Origin: a virus
Virus record (IMG/VR): IMGVR_UViG_3300047550_001190
Location: 1 to 37,750 of that record
Strand: one strand, 5' to 3'
DNA: 37,750 bases
The position numbers and the translations under genes were made by a program. Below the pieces are notes generated by a model that worked only from the letters and a program-made list of their open reading frames with translations, did not search any database and had not been told where the DNA came from. Shown in pieces: positions 15,866-24,269 of this stretch. Each line of letters opens with the position of its first letter. Position 1 is the first letter of the stretch.

Positions 15866-16771
15866 TTAGGAGTTGAACAAATCGTCAAACGCCTTTTCGA
15901 CATCATTCTTTGGAGCAGCTGCCTTCTTGGCTGTTGGAGAAACAACAGTCTTAGTTGGGGCAACAGGCTTTGATGGTGCCGGAGCTGATGTCGGAGCTGG
16001 TGCCGCTTTCTTAACTTCGGCAACAATCTTTGCATCAAAAGGTGCATCATCCGTCACAGCGGTTTCCTCTTCGGAAACAACTGGAGTTTCAACTTCACCT
16101 TCCGTCTCTGGATTCAACCACTTATCCATCACATCCTTGAGTTCATCGTAAGACAACTCTGGGAATAGATCAAGAATATTGGTCTGATTCTTAAGAGACT
16201 CAATCAACTGAGCATTCTTAGGGTCAACTGCTGGTGTGACACTTGGCTTCACACGAACAGTGGTTTCAGGAAAACTCTTTCCAGATTCTTCAGCTGTCTT
16301 GAATTCAACAGTAATATCACGACCATTGGCGAGGTCAGTAATATCACCATATTCTGCGTCCAAACAAACTGAGACGAGTTCTTGATAAACAGTCTTACCG
16401 AAACCCCAGAACTTCACACCTTCATTCTCTTCACCACGAACGATGACTGGAGCGAATGTGCGCATCTTGGGTTCCATCTTACGACCCATCTGCCAATCTT
16501 CCTTGGAACCAGTCTTCTTCAAACGATTAGCAAATTCCACGATAGGATCTGGACGACCAAAACTATCTGGTGAAAGATAAGTCTTGCCGTTGATATTATA
16601 ATGGAACTTGAGTTCGATGAAAGGGTTCTCAGGATTGAACTTGTAGGGAACAATACGAACGACTTGTTTTCCAGGCTTGGGTTTCCAAAGAAGATCGTTT
16701 TTCTTGTTATTGGAACCTTGGTTTGAAAGGGAGTTCAAACGACTCTTTAGCTGCGATATATTTAACGCCAT
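15866..16771 (-). CDS. Single-stranded DNA-binding protein, gp32-like
   Basis: A 301-aa protein, the same length as T4 gp32. The N-terminus (LNISQLKSRLNSL) fits the helical basic segment that makes gp32 binding cooperative. The core has KPGKQVVRIVPYKFNPENPF and a block beginning LKFHYNING. An Ala/Pro/Lys-rich linker (about 255-285) leads to an acidic tip, DVEKAFDDLFNS, the usual partner-binding tail. The T4 zinc site is absent: the only Cys is in SVCLDAEYG, outside a Cys/His cluster. gp32 coats single-stranded DNA and recruits helicase loader, polymerase and recombinase. Its leader contains a promoter, two hairpins and an AT-rich repeat tract suggestive of gp32-type autoregulation. Confidence 0.88.
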   Translation of the reverse strand: MALNISQLKSRLNSLSNQGSNNKKNDLLWKPKPGKQVVRIVPYKFNPENPFIELKFHYNINGKTYLSPDSFGRPDPIVEFANRLKKTGSKEDWQMGRKMEPKMRTFAPVIVRGEENEGVKFWGFGKTVYQELVSVCLDAEYGDITDLANGRDITVEFKTAEESGKSFPETTVRVKPSVTPAVDPKNAQLIESLKNQTNILDLFPELSYDELKDVMDKWLNPETEGEVETPVVSEEETAVTDDAPFDAKIVAEVKKAAPAPTSAPAPSKPVAPTKTVVSPTAKKAAAPKNDVEKAFDDLFNS

Positions 16772-16853
16772 AATTAGTTTAATTAGTTAATTAGTTTAAT
16801 TGGTTAATTAGTTAAATGTCTTAATTCACTTAAATTAAGATTCTTAACGAATC
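16772..16853 (-). promoter_or_regulatory. SSB mRNA leader: hairpins plus AU-rich repeats
   Basis: After the promoter, the leader folds as hairpin GATTC-GTTAA-GAATC (16853-16839), an adjoining CTTAAT/ATTAAG hairpin (16839-16820), then about 45 nt made only of repeated AATTAA/CTAATTAA units running into the ATG. The GTTAA loop can pair with TTAAC further down, allowing a pseudoknot. T4 gene 32 mRNA uses a pseudoknot followed by an unstructured AU-rich tract for autorepression by gp32. The similarity is in layout, not proven in function. Confidence 0.5.
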
Positions 16854-16864
16854 ACCATGACGAC

Positions 16865-16893
16865 ACTCTACACCATGTATAGAAGACCGTCAA
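16865..16893 (-). promoter_or_regulatory. Sigma70-type promoter for SSB
   Basis: Minus strand TTGACG (16893-16888), 17-bp spacer, TAGAGT (16870-16865). It gives a leader of about 90 nt. Confidence 0.55.
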
Positions 16894-16895
16894 GG

Positions 16896-16903
16896 TATAA
16901 ATA
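16896..16903 (-). promoter_or_regulatory. TATTTATA motif upstream of the SSB promoter
   Basis: Coding-strand TATTTATA directly abutting the SSB -35 box, about 124 nt before the SSB start. A second start point for late SSB transcription is possible. Confidence 0.4.
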
Positions 16904-16907
16904 CATA

Positions 16908-17303
16908 TCACCACGAAAGTATAGAAAACAGTTTTAGTTGGACAATTTTAACGCCTGGATCAGATATAAGAATAATACAATTTTTATATAAATCCCAGTT
17001 AAGTTGAAATGTTTTATCAAACACACCTTCATTTTCATCTACAATCAAACGATTCATAGCATTAAGTGTATAAAGCGTATTGGTTTGTTTTTTCCTATGA
17101 ACACTAATTGTATTGGGGTATTTAACTTTAGAATTAGGATCTTTGACTACATTAAAAGTCAAATATATTTCTCTTAAATTTTTCTCATTAGTAAACACAA
17201 ATATTTTGTTGTCAATTAGATCGTAGGTATTTTTAATTTCTTCTACGACTGACAAATACTTTGTGCTATCAGAAAATGTGCAAAGTAATTGTTTTTGTAT
17301 CAT
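16908..17303 (-). CDS. Hypothetical protein, 131 aa, ATGA-coupled
   Basis: No family recognised. The protein begins MIQKQLLCTFSDS and contains a block reading TISVHRKKQTNTLYTLNAMN and a C-terminal segment KNCIILISDPGVKIVQLKLF, probably alpha/beta. The frame stays open further upstream to 17366, but the ATG at 17303 overlaps the stop of the upstream gene as ATGA, the classic coupling arrangement, so I prefer the shorter form. It is the last gene before the SSB promoter and shares the transcript of the 624-aa gene. Possibly a minor virion or assembly protein; this is inference from position. Confidence 0.65.
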   Translation of the reverse strand: MIQKQLLCTFSDSTKYLSVVEEIKNTYDLIDNKIFVFTNEKNLREIYLTFNVVKDPNSKVKYPNTISVHRKKQTNTLYTLNAMNRLIVDENEGVFDKTFQLNWDLYKNCIILISDPGVKIVQLKLFSILSW

Positions 17304-19174
17304 GTCGATGTTGGTTCTACTGGCATAACATCTGGCGTAGATTGTGTTGGCATTTCCCAAGTCCAAGCTCCATCTGCTTCTCCTTGTATACCCAACATTT
17401 CAGTAAATTTCATCCATCCTTCTTGTATAATTGATTTCATGTATCTTCCAAGCTTTAGTATATCTTCATAGATACTTTGTAACCCTGCTTTTACTGATTC
17501 CCACGCCTTGGTAAAAAATTCTTTTGCTTTTCCAGTCAAAGATTGAATGTCCTTCCATACATCACCAAAGTAATTTGAAATGTATGTTCCTGCAGACTTG
17601 ATTGTGTCCATCAATCCTTCATCAAGTTGAATTTCTTCTAATTTGATATCACCACGAATAGAAATTCCACGAACGCCTCCACGATTTGAAAATCTAAACT
17701 TGATGTTATTGTCATTATCTTTTATAAACTTGGTGACGGTATAGATGTGATAATTACCAGAACAATCCCAAGTCATCATATGATCGGCAATACAATCTGC
17801 TCTAAAATTTGCTTTTCCTTGTGCAAATCGACGTTTTCCAGTTGCCAACTCTTCAATCAACATATAGCGACGTTCTGGATTAACGAAAACACTGTTCAAT
17901 GTTTCTAGTGTCTTGGTCATATCAATTGGTATTTGACCTTTTTTAACGAAACTCTTGTTTTGTTTAATAATATTTTCTACATTTTGAATATCATCTTTGA
18001 TGTCTTCCACTGAAGCGCCACGTATTACTGCTGTCAATGACTTATGAAGTTGTTCTTTGACAGAATCTTGAAGTCCAACATAAAACTTCTTCTCAATACC
18101 ATTCAATATAAATGATGATACTTGTTCCATTAATACTTTATCTTCACCAGAATCTTCTAATATTGCTGATACCACAGAGTTTACTTCAGCATTTTGAGCA
18201 CTACAAATTTGAGCACCAGTGGCTTTCAAACTGGCTCTCATTCTTTTCTTTCCACCAAAAATCAAATCGGTCTTGGATGTGCTATTCAATTGTGTAAATA
18301 ACGGATTTGTAATTGGACATGTTTTGTCACCCAACGCGTCACATGTTTTGATACCATCAATTTTACTCAATTTAGCAGCAATTAAAGCAGCAGTCTTATC
18401 GCCGGATGGTCTGTTATTTAATTCATCTGCAATGTAAAACTCCATCTTTTGAGCATTACATGATGACTTTTCAGAAATGATTACTGGACCTGCAGACTCT
18501 TTGTATACTTGTTCACCAATTAATTTTCCGTCTAACTTATACCAATTGAATCCATTTTTTACAAACCCACATTTGATTGCTTCTTCAATTGTATATTCAT
18601 CTTTATCACATTCATTACATCCACAATCTTCACATTCGTCTACTTGTTGATTAATTAGTGGAGCGTCATTTAAGATAGCATTTACAGCAACGGCATCTTG
18701 TGACTTTTCTTTTGATGTTCTATCGTCTTTTTTGTCATCACCGGTGATCTTTTTATCTAGTTCTTGATCAAGAGATACTGTGTCAGATTTGTCTGAGTCT
18801 TGTTTTTCTTCCTCAGAATCGGTCTTTTCAATATCAGCGGTTGAGAGTCCGCCTGCATCAGTAGGCGAGAATAATGTTCCAACGTTCTTTTTAGGATTTT
18901 CTGCAAAATGTGTTCCTTTATCAACTGCTCTATCACGATATTCTTTACTAGGAAATGTAACTAAAATACCGTCTTTATTGTATGCTTGACGTTCTGGGAA
19001 TTTGCCCGCCTCAAACAATTTAGCCGTATTGTTTACAATTGTTTCTAAACTAAACCCCGCTTTTTCTAGATATTCTTGTAAAACAAATACGTGTTCAGGC
19101 ACTTCTAGCCTCAACACGCCATCTTTTATACGACTGTCACAACAAACATCGTTTATAATTGAGTTGAATTTCAT
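17300..19174 (-). CDS. Large modular protein with Cys cluster, probable virion protein
   Basis: A 624-aa protein. Start: the ATG at 19174 is preferred to the TTG one codon earlier. Segments: N-terminal domain (1-100), acidic Ser/Asp/Lys linker (about 115-160), a cysteine cluster CEDCGCNEC (CxxCxCxxC, near 181-189) that could bind a metal, a central domain of about 290 residues including STSKTDLIFGGKKRMRASLK and TGAQICSAQNAE, and an amphipathic helical C-terminus with repeated Trp (DVWKDIQSLTGKAKEFFTKAW), possibly membrane-active. I have a vague memory of the KTD..I/LIF..K.R.SLK..GAQ pattern in T4-like marine phage proteins of unknown role. The TATTTATA motif is four bases before the start. 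Confidence 0.7.
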   Translation of the reverse strand: MKFNSIINDVCCDSRIKDGVLRLEVPEHVFVLQEYLEKAGFSLETIVNNTAKLFEAGKFPERQAYNKDGILVTFPSKEYRDRAVDKGTHFAENPKKNVGTLFSPTDAGGLSTADIEKTDSEEEKQDSDKSDTVSLDQELDKKITGDDKKDDRTSKEKSQDAVAVNAILNDAPLINQQVDECEDCGCNECDKDEYTIEEAIKCGFVKNGFNWYKLDGKLIGEQVYKESAGPVIISEKSSCNAQKMEFYIADELNNRPSGDKTAALIAAKLSKIDGIKTCDALGDKTCPITNPLFTQLNSTSKTDLIFGGKKRMRASLKATGAQICSAQNAEVNSVVSAILEDSGEDKVLMEQVSSFILNGIEKKFYVGLQDSVKEQLHKSLTAVIRGASVEDIKDDIQNVENIIKQNKSFVKKGQIPIDMTKTLETLNSVFVNPERRYMLIEELATGKRRFAQGKANFRADCIADHMMTWDCSGNYHIYTVTKFIKDNDNNIKFRFSNRGGVRGISIRGDIKLEEIQLDEGLMDTIKSAGTYISNYFGDVWKDIQSLTGKAKEFFTKAWESVKAGLQSIYEDILKLGRYMKSIIQEGWMKFTEMLGIQGEADGAWTWEMPTQSTPDVMPVEPTST

Positions 19175-19178
19175 CAAT

Positions 19179-19186
19179 TATAAATA
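19179..19186 (-). promoter_or_regulatory. TATTTATA motif, 4 nt before the 624-aa gene
   Basis: Coding-strand CATATTTATAATTG-ATG fills the whole 15-bp gap after the polymerase stop. As a -10 element it would start transcription at the ATG itself. Confidence 0.5.
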
Positions 19187-19189
19187 TGT

Positions 19190-20542
19190 TTAAATTGTCA
19201 CTAATTCCATTTCATTGTAATTATTTCCTTCGTAGACCTTGACTTTGAACCGTTTATTTCTAATAATATCTACAACATCCTTGATTTCCTCGGGTTTGAC
19301 ATTTTCACCAACGTCAAACAAAATACTGTCATAAATATACAAAATAGGAATTATGTCTTTTCCTCTAACATATTTGTTCACGTTACCCAAACTGTTAAGT
19401 CCATATTCAGTCTCAGTTGCTTGAATTATATAAGCAAATAACTTATTTTTGTTAGGATCGATGATATGATGACTACTAATCTTTCTTTTGTAAATTGGAG
19501 TCTTTACATATCCTTTAGTAGTAAACTCCTCCCAATATTTGTTCTTGAGTTCATCCACTTTTTGAAAGTATGGAATATGTAAATGTTTGTCACCTATCTG
19601 ACCATACAAATTGACCATCGTCTGTTTTTTAGACTTACCCAATGTTTCTGCATCAACAGTGTTAATATTATAATACTGTTTTGCCAAATGTTCATAAATA
19701 GTCTCATTCTCTGGAACTTGGTATTGTATGAGTTGTGCCACCAGATATGGATGAAACCCAGTAAAGTCTACCATCAACAATTTACCAGTTGCAAATCGTG
19801 ATGTAAAACTTGTTCTACAACCATCTTCTTTGTTTAGAGCAACATAATTGACCGAATCAAACTTGTTGCTTGGTCTACCAGTCGGATTGTAAATATAATA
19901 CTCACTATATACAGTATCATCGCTACCATTATGTTCACCACTCACAACTTTTGCATTGGAAAAGTATGATTGAAACACTGGTTTGTTTACATGAAGACCA
20001 TTGCGTTCCACCTCAAACAATGTGTCAGTCACAATATTATTAAAAAACTTGAAACAATATGATTCTACATTTTCGTCTTCATAACCGTCTACAACGTCTA
20101 CCTCCGCATCAAATTCATTTTGGTGAACAACATACGGAATCACAATGTTGATATGATTCATGTTGTGATGAACCATTTGTAGTTGAGTTGTATAAGAATG
20201 AACTGGCATTTCAACCACATTACCATCCTTGAGAAAACTAAACAAATTTACATCATACAAATCCACATTTGGAATATGATACTTGTATCGTTTCTTATTG
20301 TTAACATAAACCTTCTTATTGACCAACAGTTTCTTGAACTCTCGTAGTGAAGAATTTACAACAACATCTGGATGATTAAAGTTATAGTAGTGTGACTGTT
20401 TTGTATCAAATTCATACACAAACGCTGCAATCACCTTGTCTTGAGATGGATGTAGGTGATTGTCTCGAAATACAAACTTGAGATAAATTTTTTGATACTG
20501 TGTCACAGCTTGTAGTATATACCACAAGTTCAGTATGTCCAA
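19190..20542 (-). CDS. Compact family A (PolA-like) DNA polymerase
   Basis: A 450-aa protein with the three palm/fingers motifs of family A polymerases: motif A LLMVDFTGFHPYLVAQL with D259; motif B GKSKKQTMVNLYG (Lys305 and Tyr313-Gly314); motif C LYIYDSILFD with D405, where the usual HDE is YDS. TGRPSN (221-226) and FEVERNGLHVNK (176-187) match the conserved TGR and 'ME..G..vD' blocks. The N-terminal 170 residues could be a degenerate 3'-5' exonuclease domain; I cannot identify its acidic residues. The start is odd: no ATG before residue 112; the likely start is TTG at 20542, or GTG at codon 13. The upstream 128-aa gene ends in the same frame, with TAA followed by two sense codons and this TTG. 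T4 itself has a family B enzyme. Confidence 0.7.
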   Translation of the reverse strand: MDILNLWYILQAVTQYQKIYLKFVFRDNHLHPSQDKVIAAFVYEFDTKQSHYYNFNHPDVVVNSSLREFKKLLVNKKVYVNNKKRYKYHIPNVDLYDVNLFSFLKDGNVVEMPVHSYTTQLQMVHHNMNHINIVIPYVVHQNEFDAEVDVVDGYEDENVESYCFKFFNNIVTDTLFEVERNGLHVNKPVFQSYFSNAKVVSGEHNGSDDTVYSEYYIYNPTGRPSNKFDSVNYVALNKEDGCRTSFTSRFATGKLLMVDFTGFHPYLVAQLIQYQVPENETIYEHLAKQYYNINTVDAETLGKSKKQTMVNLYGQIGDKHLHIPYFQKVDELKNKYWEEFTTKGYVKTPIYKRKISSHHIIDPNKNKLFAYIIQATETEYGLNSLGNVNKYVRGKDIIPILYIYDSILFDVGENVKPEEIKDVVDIIRNKRFKVKVYEGNNYNEMELVTI

Positions 20543-20548
20543 CTTATT

Positions 20549-20935
20549 TTAATAACCTTGCCAAAATTGAAGGGGGTTATTCAACACCGTTTCTATTCCA
20601 GGCAATACAGACTTTGCTTTGTTGATTTGTATAAGATTATATTCTTGAACACCTGCTTCCATCAACATTTTACCTTGATATAAATTATTTTTTCTGCCAC
20701 TTATTTGCCAATCAACTTTTGTTTTGAGAAAAAACTTAATATTAATAGCATTATAATCTCTAGCACATGTTTCTATAATTTGACGTTGATTAATTCGTCC
20801 AACAAAATATCTAGTAATAAACCCATATTGATAATCATTCTTGGATGGTGTAGGTAAATAGGTGCTTGGATATGTCATTTCGTAATCTGACAATCCTAAT
20901 TTAGCCACCAATTCTGGATCTGCGTCTTGAATCAT
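20549..20935 (-). CDS. Hypothetical baseplate-region protein, 128 aa
   Basis: Unrecognised. It has a Pro/Thr/Tyr-rich start (LSDYEMTYPSTYLPTPSKND), then YGFITRYFVGRINQRQIIET, a Trp/Lys block and a C-terminus LPGIETVLNNPLQFWQGY. It begins at an ATGA overlap with the large hub-like gene upstream, so it is translated with it and is probably a small baseplate or tail component. Its stop is followed in frame by the polymerase reading frame after only two sense codons. Confidence 0.7.
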   Translation of the reverse strand: MIQDADPELVAKLGLSDYEMTYPSTYLPTPSKNDYQYGFITRYFVGRINQRQIIETCARDYNAINIKFFLKTKVDWQISGRKNNLYQGKMLMEAGVQEYNLIQINKAKSVLPGIETVLNNPLQFWQGY

Positions 20936-23900
20936 ACCAATATATATTTGTAATCTTGATCAGGAGCACATCTCAACATTGCCGTAACTACAGTTTCCCA
21001 CTTACCGGCGTTTAATTGATGGTCAACTTCATTAATCATAAATATAACGTTGCCTGGAACATATGGTTTTGGTAAGTTTGCTATAGCAATGTGTTGAAAC
21101 ATTCTAAATCCAAATATACCGTCAAATGTCAAAGTTAATGTAAAGTTGTCTGCTGGTCCTGAGTATTTGCCCGAGTTATTGATTGTGTCTCCATCATCCA
21201 ACATCTCTCTTAATTTACCTTTTAGTGTGCTTGGTAAATTCAAATATACCCATCCTAATTTTATATCTCCACTCGTTGTGTTTTCTACGAGTGCTTTTTG
21301 TTGCGCACCTTTTCTTATGCTCGAAAACCATTTATCGGTCGATTCCACAAAAGCATATGGATCTTGGCCTGGTTTTAGTGCGATCATTCGCATCACCAGT
21401 ATTTCATCAGATTGTTTACCTTGTGTTTGTAGTTGTCGTATTTCCTCGTTTTTGTCAACTATTGGTCCATGTGGCACACCATTATTTTGAGGTTCATTTG
21501 GATTTTCTTGTGTTCTTTTTTCTTCTTCTGCTATTTCTTTATCAATATCTTTTAATTTTTGTTCAATCTGTTTTTGTAACTCAAGATCATCAAATCGATC
21601 CGCATAAACTAAAGATGGTAATCCGGTTTTAATTTGCGTAATTCTATCTTTCTTTTGTTTGGCACTGATGTCCATGTTTTTTGAAACCTCGGTGATCTTT
21701 GACATTACATTTGCTGCATTTTGACCACTACCATACAATACTTGATTGACTTGTTCATTAGTCATGTTGACATTAAAGTCAATTTTTTTAATAACATTGG
21801 AAGTTGATCCGATATCAAATTTGTAAATTGCAGCTTGTCTTGGAATTTTTAAATTTTTATCAATTATAGATAAACCACCATTGTCACTTTTAACTGTTTG
21901 CAAGTTCCAAAAATTATCAACCGATTCATTTATTATACTTAAAATTTTATTAACAATTTGTTCCAACGTTTTCAATTCATTGTCTTTTCCAATTTCAATC
22001 AACTTAGACTTACTAATGTAAAGATGTTTTAAGTATCCATAATAATATGGTTGATATTTGTTCTGTGAGTTTGCGAATGGAAACGCGGCAGATGATTTAT
22101 TAGGATTATTAATATTATAATATAACCAATTTATTACAATATCTAAATTATCACGCACGGATCCTAACGTTTTGAACGTATTTCTTGCTTTTAAAGCAGC
22201 TTTCCAAATAGTTGAATCCGGTGTGTTTGGATCAATACATTCTGGATCAAGTTTACTGTTTGCTTTATTTTTTTCAGCTAATTGTCCAGCCTGTATTTCT
22301 TTGTCAAATTTTTTCCAATAAAATTGATCTATAAATAAATTTTGAGAAGCATCAATCGTTTCTAGATATCCATCAGATACTTTTTTGTTACCTGCGACAT
22401 CTCTAACTGATGGAGTTCTGCCAATACTAATTTTTGGAGCTATTGGATTTGGAATTAAAACATGTTTATCACACGAAATCAAATTAGGATGTGCTGTGAT
22501 GATGATGTCTGAGATGTCTATTTTGTTATTTTTTGTTGATTTTTCAGAACAAAACAAATTGATCAATTCAAAAACAAAGTCCAATTGATACCACACTTCA
22601 TCATTTGATCCGTCTTCATAATCAAAGTCGGTTGATTTGTCAGCAAAAGACACAATACTGCGACCTTGAAATGGTCCCTCTGATAATGATCCATATGAAA
22701 TCGTAGGCGAATCTGCTGGTTTTGGCGGTGTTGGAATTGGATTGCCACGTTGACCTGCCGCTGCTGCAGCTGCTGCTCTTGAACCCGGAGGCGATGGGTT
22801 TGTAGATAGTTGATTGCCACGTTGACCTGCAGCTGCTGCAGCTGCTGCTCTTGAACCCGGAGGCGATGGATTTCCAGGTGTGGGATTTCTACGACCGCCT
22901 CTACTTGCTGCTTCAGCACGACTTATAGTTTTTTTAGCAGCAGCTTTTGGTATTTTAGAACCTTTATATACACTTTGATAACGACCCATGAATATTCTAT
23001 TCTCTGGGTTGCCATTATAAAATAATTTTGAATTTATTGATGGTTGTGAATTGGATGACTGTGGTGTTGTTGATGGTGTTGGTTGTGATGGTGAACTACC
23101 TAACGCAGACAATTTACTCAAAAAAACTTCAGTGGTTGATTGTGTCTTTTTCGCTTCCTTTGCATCCTTACTAATTTTTTCACTAATTTTTTTAGCATTT
23201 TTAAGTATATAATTTAAAAAATTATCTCTTTCTTCAACTACTTCCTTTGTAAATTGAAGATAAGTAGAAAAAAATTCTTTTAAGTTTACATATTCGGTTG
23301 AGGAACCATCCTCTTTATCTGTTACCGTTGGATTGTCAGCACGAAAACCTGCATACATTGCTTGACGTGATATTAATTCCGTTGTGCAGTTATAAACAAA
23401 TCCATCATCTGTTGAGAAGTTGTATTTTGATATAATACCAGTTACCAATCCATAATTACCAAAAGACTTGTAATATCTTTCCAACGCTTGTTCGGGTCTA
23501 ACAATTAATTTATAACAATCTAGTTTATCTGACAGAGTAAGCAATGAGTCAATATTGAATAAGTTCCAACCAAATTCTAAAAATACATTAATTTTTGGAC
23601 TTAACCAAAAAGGCATCATATATTCAAGTTGTGCCAAACTATAACATTTCCAGTTTATAGTAGCATTTGACATCATGTCTTTATTGGTTTTAACGTTGAC
23701 TGATATTATGCCTGGAGGAGGTAGTATAGATGGAACTACAGAATTTTGAGGGAACTTTTGACCCGAAGGACAGTGTGGTCCAGAATCATAGTATGTATTT
23801 GTTCTATATTTCGTGTCTATGTAATGTGGTTTACCTGTGGCTTCATATCCAATGATTGCTTTATCTTCAACTAATGTATTTCCTTCTCGTTTGTATCCAT

Positions 23901-24264
23901 AGGCTTCGCCAAACCCAGCACCTCCTTGTAACAAAAATCCATCATACTTTGGAAGTTGGTCGTTCTTAAACAAATACTTACTAACTGGAACCGTTGGACT
24001 TCCAATCTGACCCGTTCCATTAGAAAATGCTCTAACCCACGCAGTCATTGGTCCTCTGTATGTAGCATGGTCTGTTTGAAAATTAATAACAGTATTTACA
24101 CCGGCATTTTGACCAATATTAGTATTATTACTACGTCTTCTTAACTCACGAACCAATTGCCACGGAATATTTTGCGCTTCCCACCATCTAACCTCTTCTA
24201 CAATATCATTTGTTTGTGGTGAGGCCCATGTTGGCTGTTTGTTTGGATCGGTGTCTTGTGCCAT
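20932..24264 (-). CDS. Large baseplate hub-like protein
   Basis: A 1110-aa protein. The C-terminal block (FDGIFGFRMFQHIAIANLPK, then YVPGNVIFMINEVDHQLNAG, then KWETVV) resembles the end of phage baseplate hub proteins of the gp27/gpD type: a GF..., LP..Y..., F.I..V.H...., W.T pattern. The N-terminal half has ISVNVKTNKDMMSNATINWK and LEYMMPFWLSPKINVFLEFG. In between, residues about 485-545 are low-complexity: two 24-aa repeats NPSPPGSRAAAAAAAGQRG plus flanking Pro/Ser. The protein is far larger than T4 gp27 (391 aa), so it may fuse hub and wedge functions. Its position after tape measure, baseplate and gp53-like genes supports a baseplate role. Confidence 0.6.
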   Translation of the reverse strand: MAQDTDPNKQPTWASPQTNDIVEEVRWWEAQNIPWQLVRELRRRSNNTNIGQNAGVNTVINFQTDHATYRGPMTAWVRAFSNGTGQIGSPTVPVSKYLFKNDQLPKYDGFLLQGGAGFGEAYGYKREGNTLVEDKAIIGYEATGKPHYIDTKYRTNTYYDSGPHCPSGQKFPQNSVVPSILPPPGIISVNVKTNKDMMSNATINWKCYSLAQLEYMMPFWLSPKINVFLEFGWNLFNIDSLLTLSDKLDCYKLIVRPEQALERYYKSFGNYGLVTGIISKYNFSTDDGFVYNCTTELISRQAMYAGFRADNPTVTDKEDGSSTEYVNLKEFFSTYLQFTKEVVEERDNFLNYILKNAKKISEKISKDAKEAKKTQSTTEVFLSKLSALGSSPSQPTPSTTPQSSNSQPSINSKLFYNGNPENRIFMGRYQSVYKGSKIPKAAAKKTISRAEAASRGGRRNPTPGNPSPPGSRAAAAAAAGQRGNQLSTNPSPPGSRAAAAAAAGQRGNPIPTPPKPADSPTISYGSLSEGPFQGRSIVSFADKSTDFDYEDGSNDEVWYQLDFVFELINLFCSEKSTKNNKIDISDIIITAHPNLISCDKHVLIPNPIAPKISIGRTPSVRDVAGNKKVSDGYLETIDASQNLFIDQFYWKKFDKEIQAGQLAEKNKANSKLDPECIDPNTPDSTIWKAALKARNTFKTLGSVRDNLDIVINWLYYNINNPNKSSAAFPFANSQNKYQPYYYGYLKHLYISKSKLIEIGKDNELKTLEQIVNKILSIINESVDNFWNLQTVKSDNGGLSIIDKNLKIPRQAAIYKFDIGSTSNVIKKIDFNVNMTNEQVNQVLYGSGQNAANVMSKITEVSKNMDISAKQKKDRITQIKTGLPSLVYADRFDDLELQKQIEQKLKDIDKEIAEEEKRTQENPNEPQNNGVPHGPIVDKNEEIRQLQTQGKQSDEILVMRMIALKPGQDPYAFVESTDKWFSSIRKGAQQKALVENTTSGDIKLGWVYLNLPSTLKGKLREMLDDGDTINNSGKYSGPADNFTLTLTFDGIFGFRMFQHIAIANLPKPYVPGNVIFMINEVDHQLNAGKWETVVTAMLRCAPDQDYKYILV
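22741..22872. repeat. 72-bp tandem repeat inside the hub-like gene
   Basis: Two copies with a 72-bp period (starts 22741 and 22813). The first 60 bp differ at only two positions, so the duplication is recent or homogenised. It encodes NPSPPGSRAAAAAAAGQRGN followed by a short variable end. Confidence 0.9.
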
Positions 24265-24269
24265 ATAAC

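Noticed and set aside
16772-16815. Replication origin in the AT-rich repeats
   Set aside because: The tract is short and runs straight into the SSB start; a leader or regulatory role is simpler. An origin cannot be excluded without replication data.
17304-17366. Longer 152-aa form of the gene ending at 16908
   Set aside because: The extra 21 residues overlap the upstream gene; ATG 17303 forms an ATGA junction typical of coupled genes.
22741-22884. CRISPR-like repeat
   Set aside because: Only two adjacent copies, in frame within a coding region and coding for a linker; no spacers.
22563-22919. A Gln/Val-rich 118-aa frame over the hub-like gene repeat
   Set aside because: It is the same 72-bp repeat read in another frame (QQQLQQ-type low complexity); no independent support.
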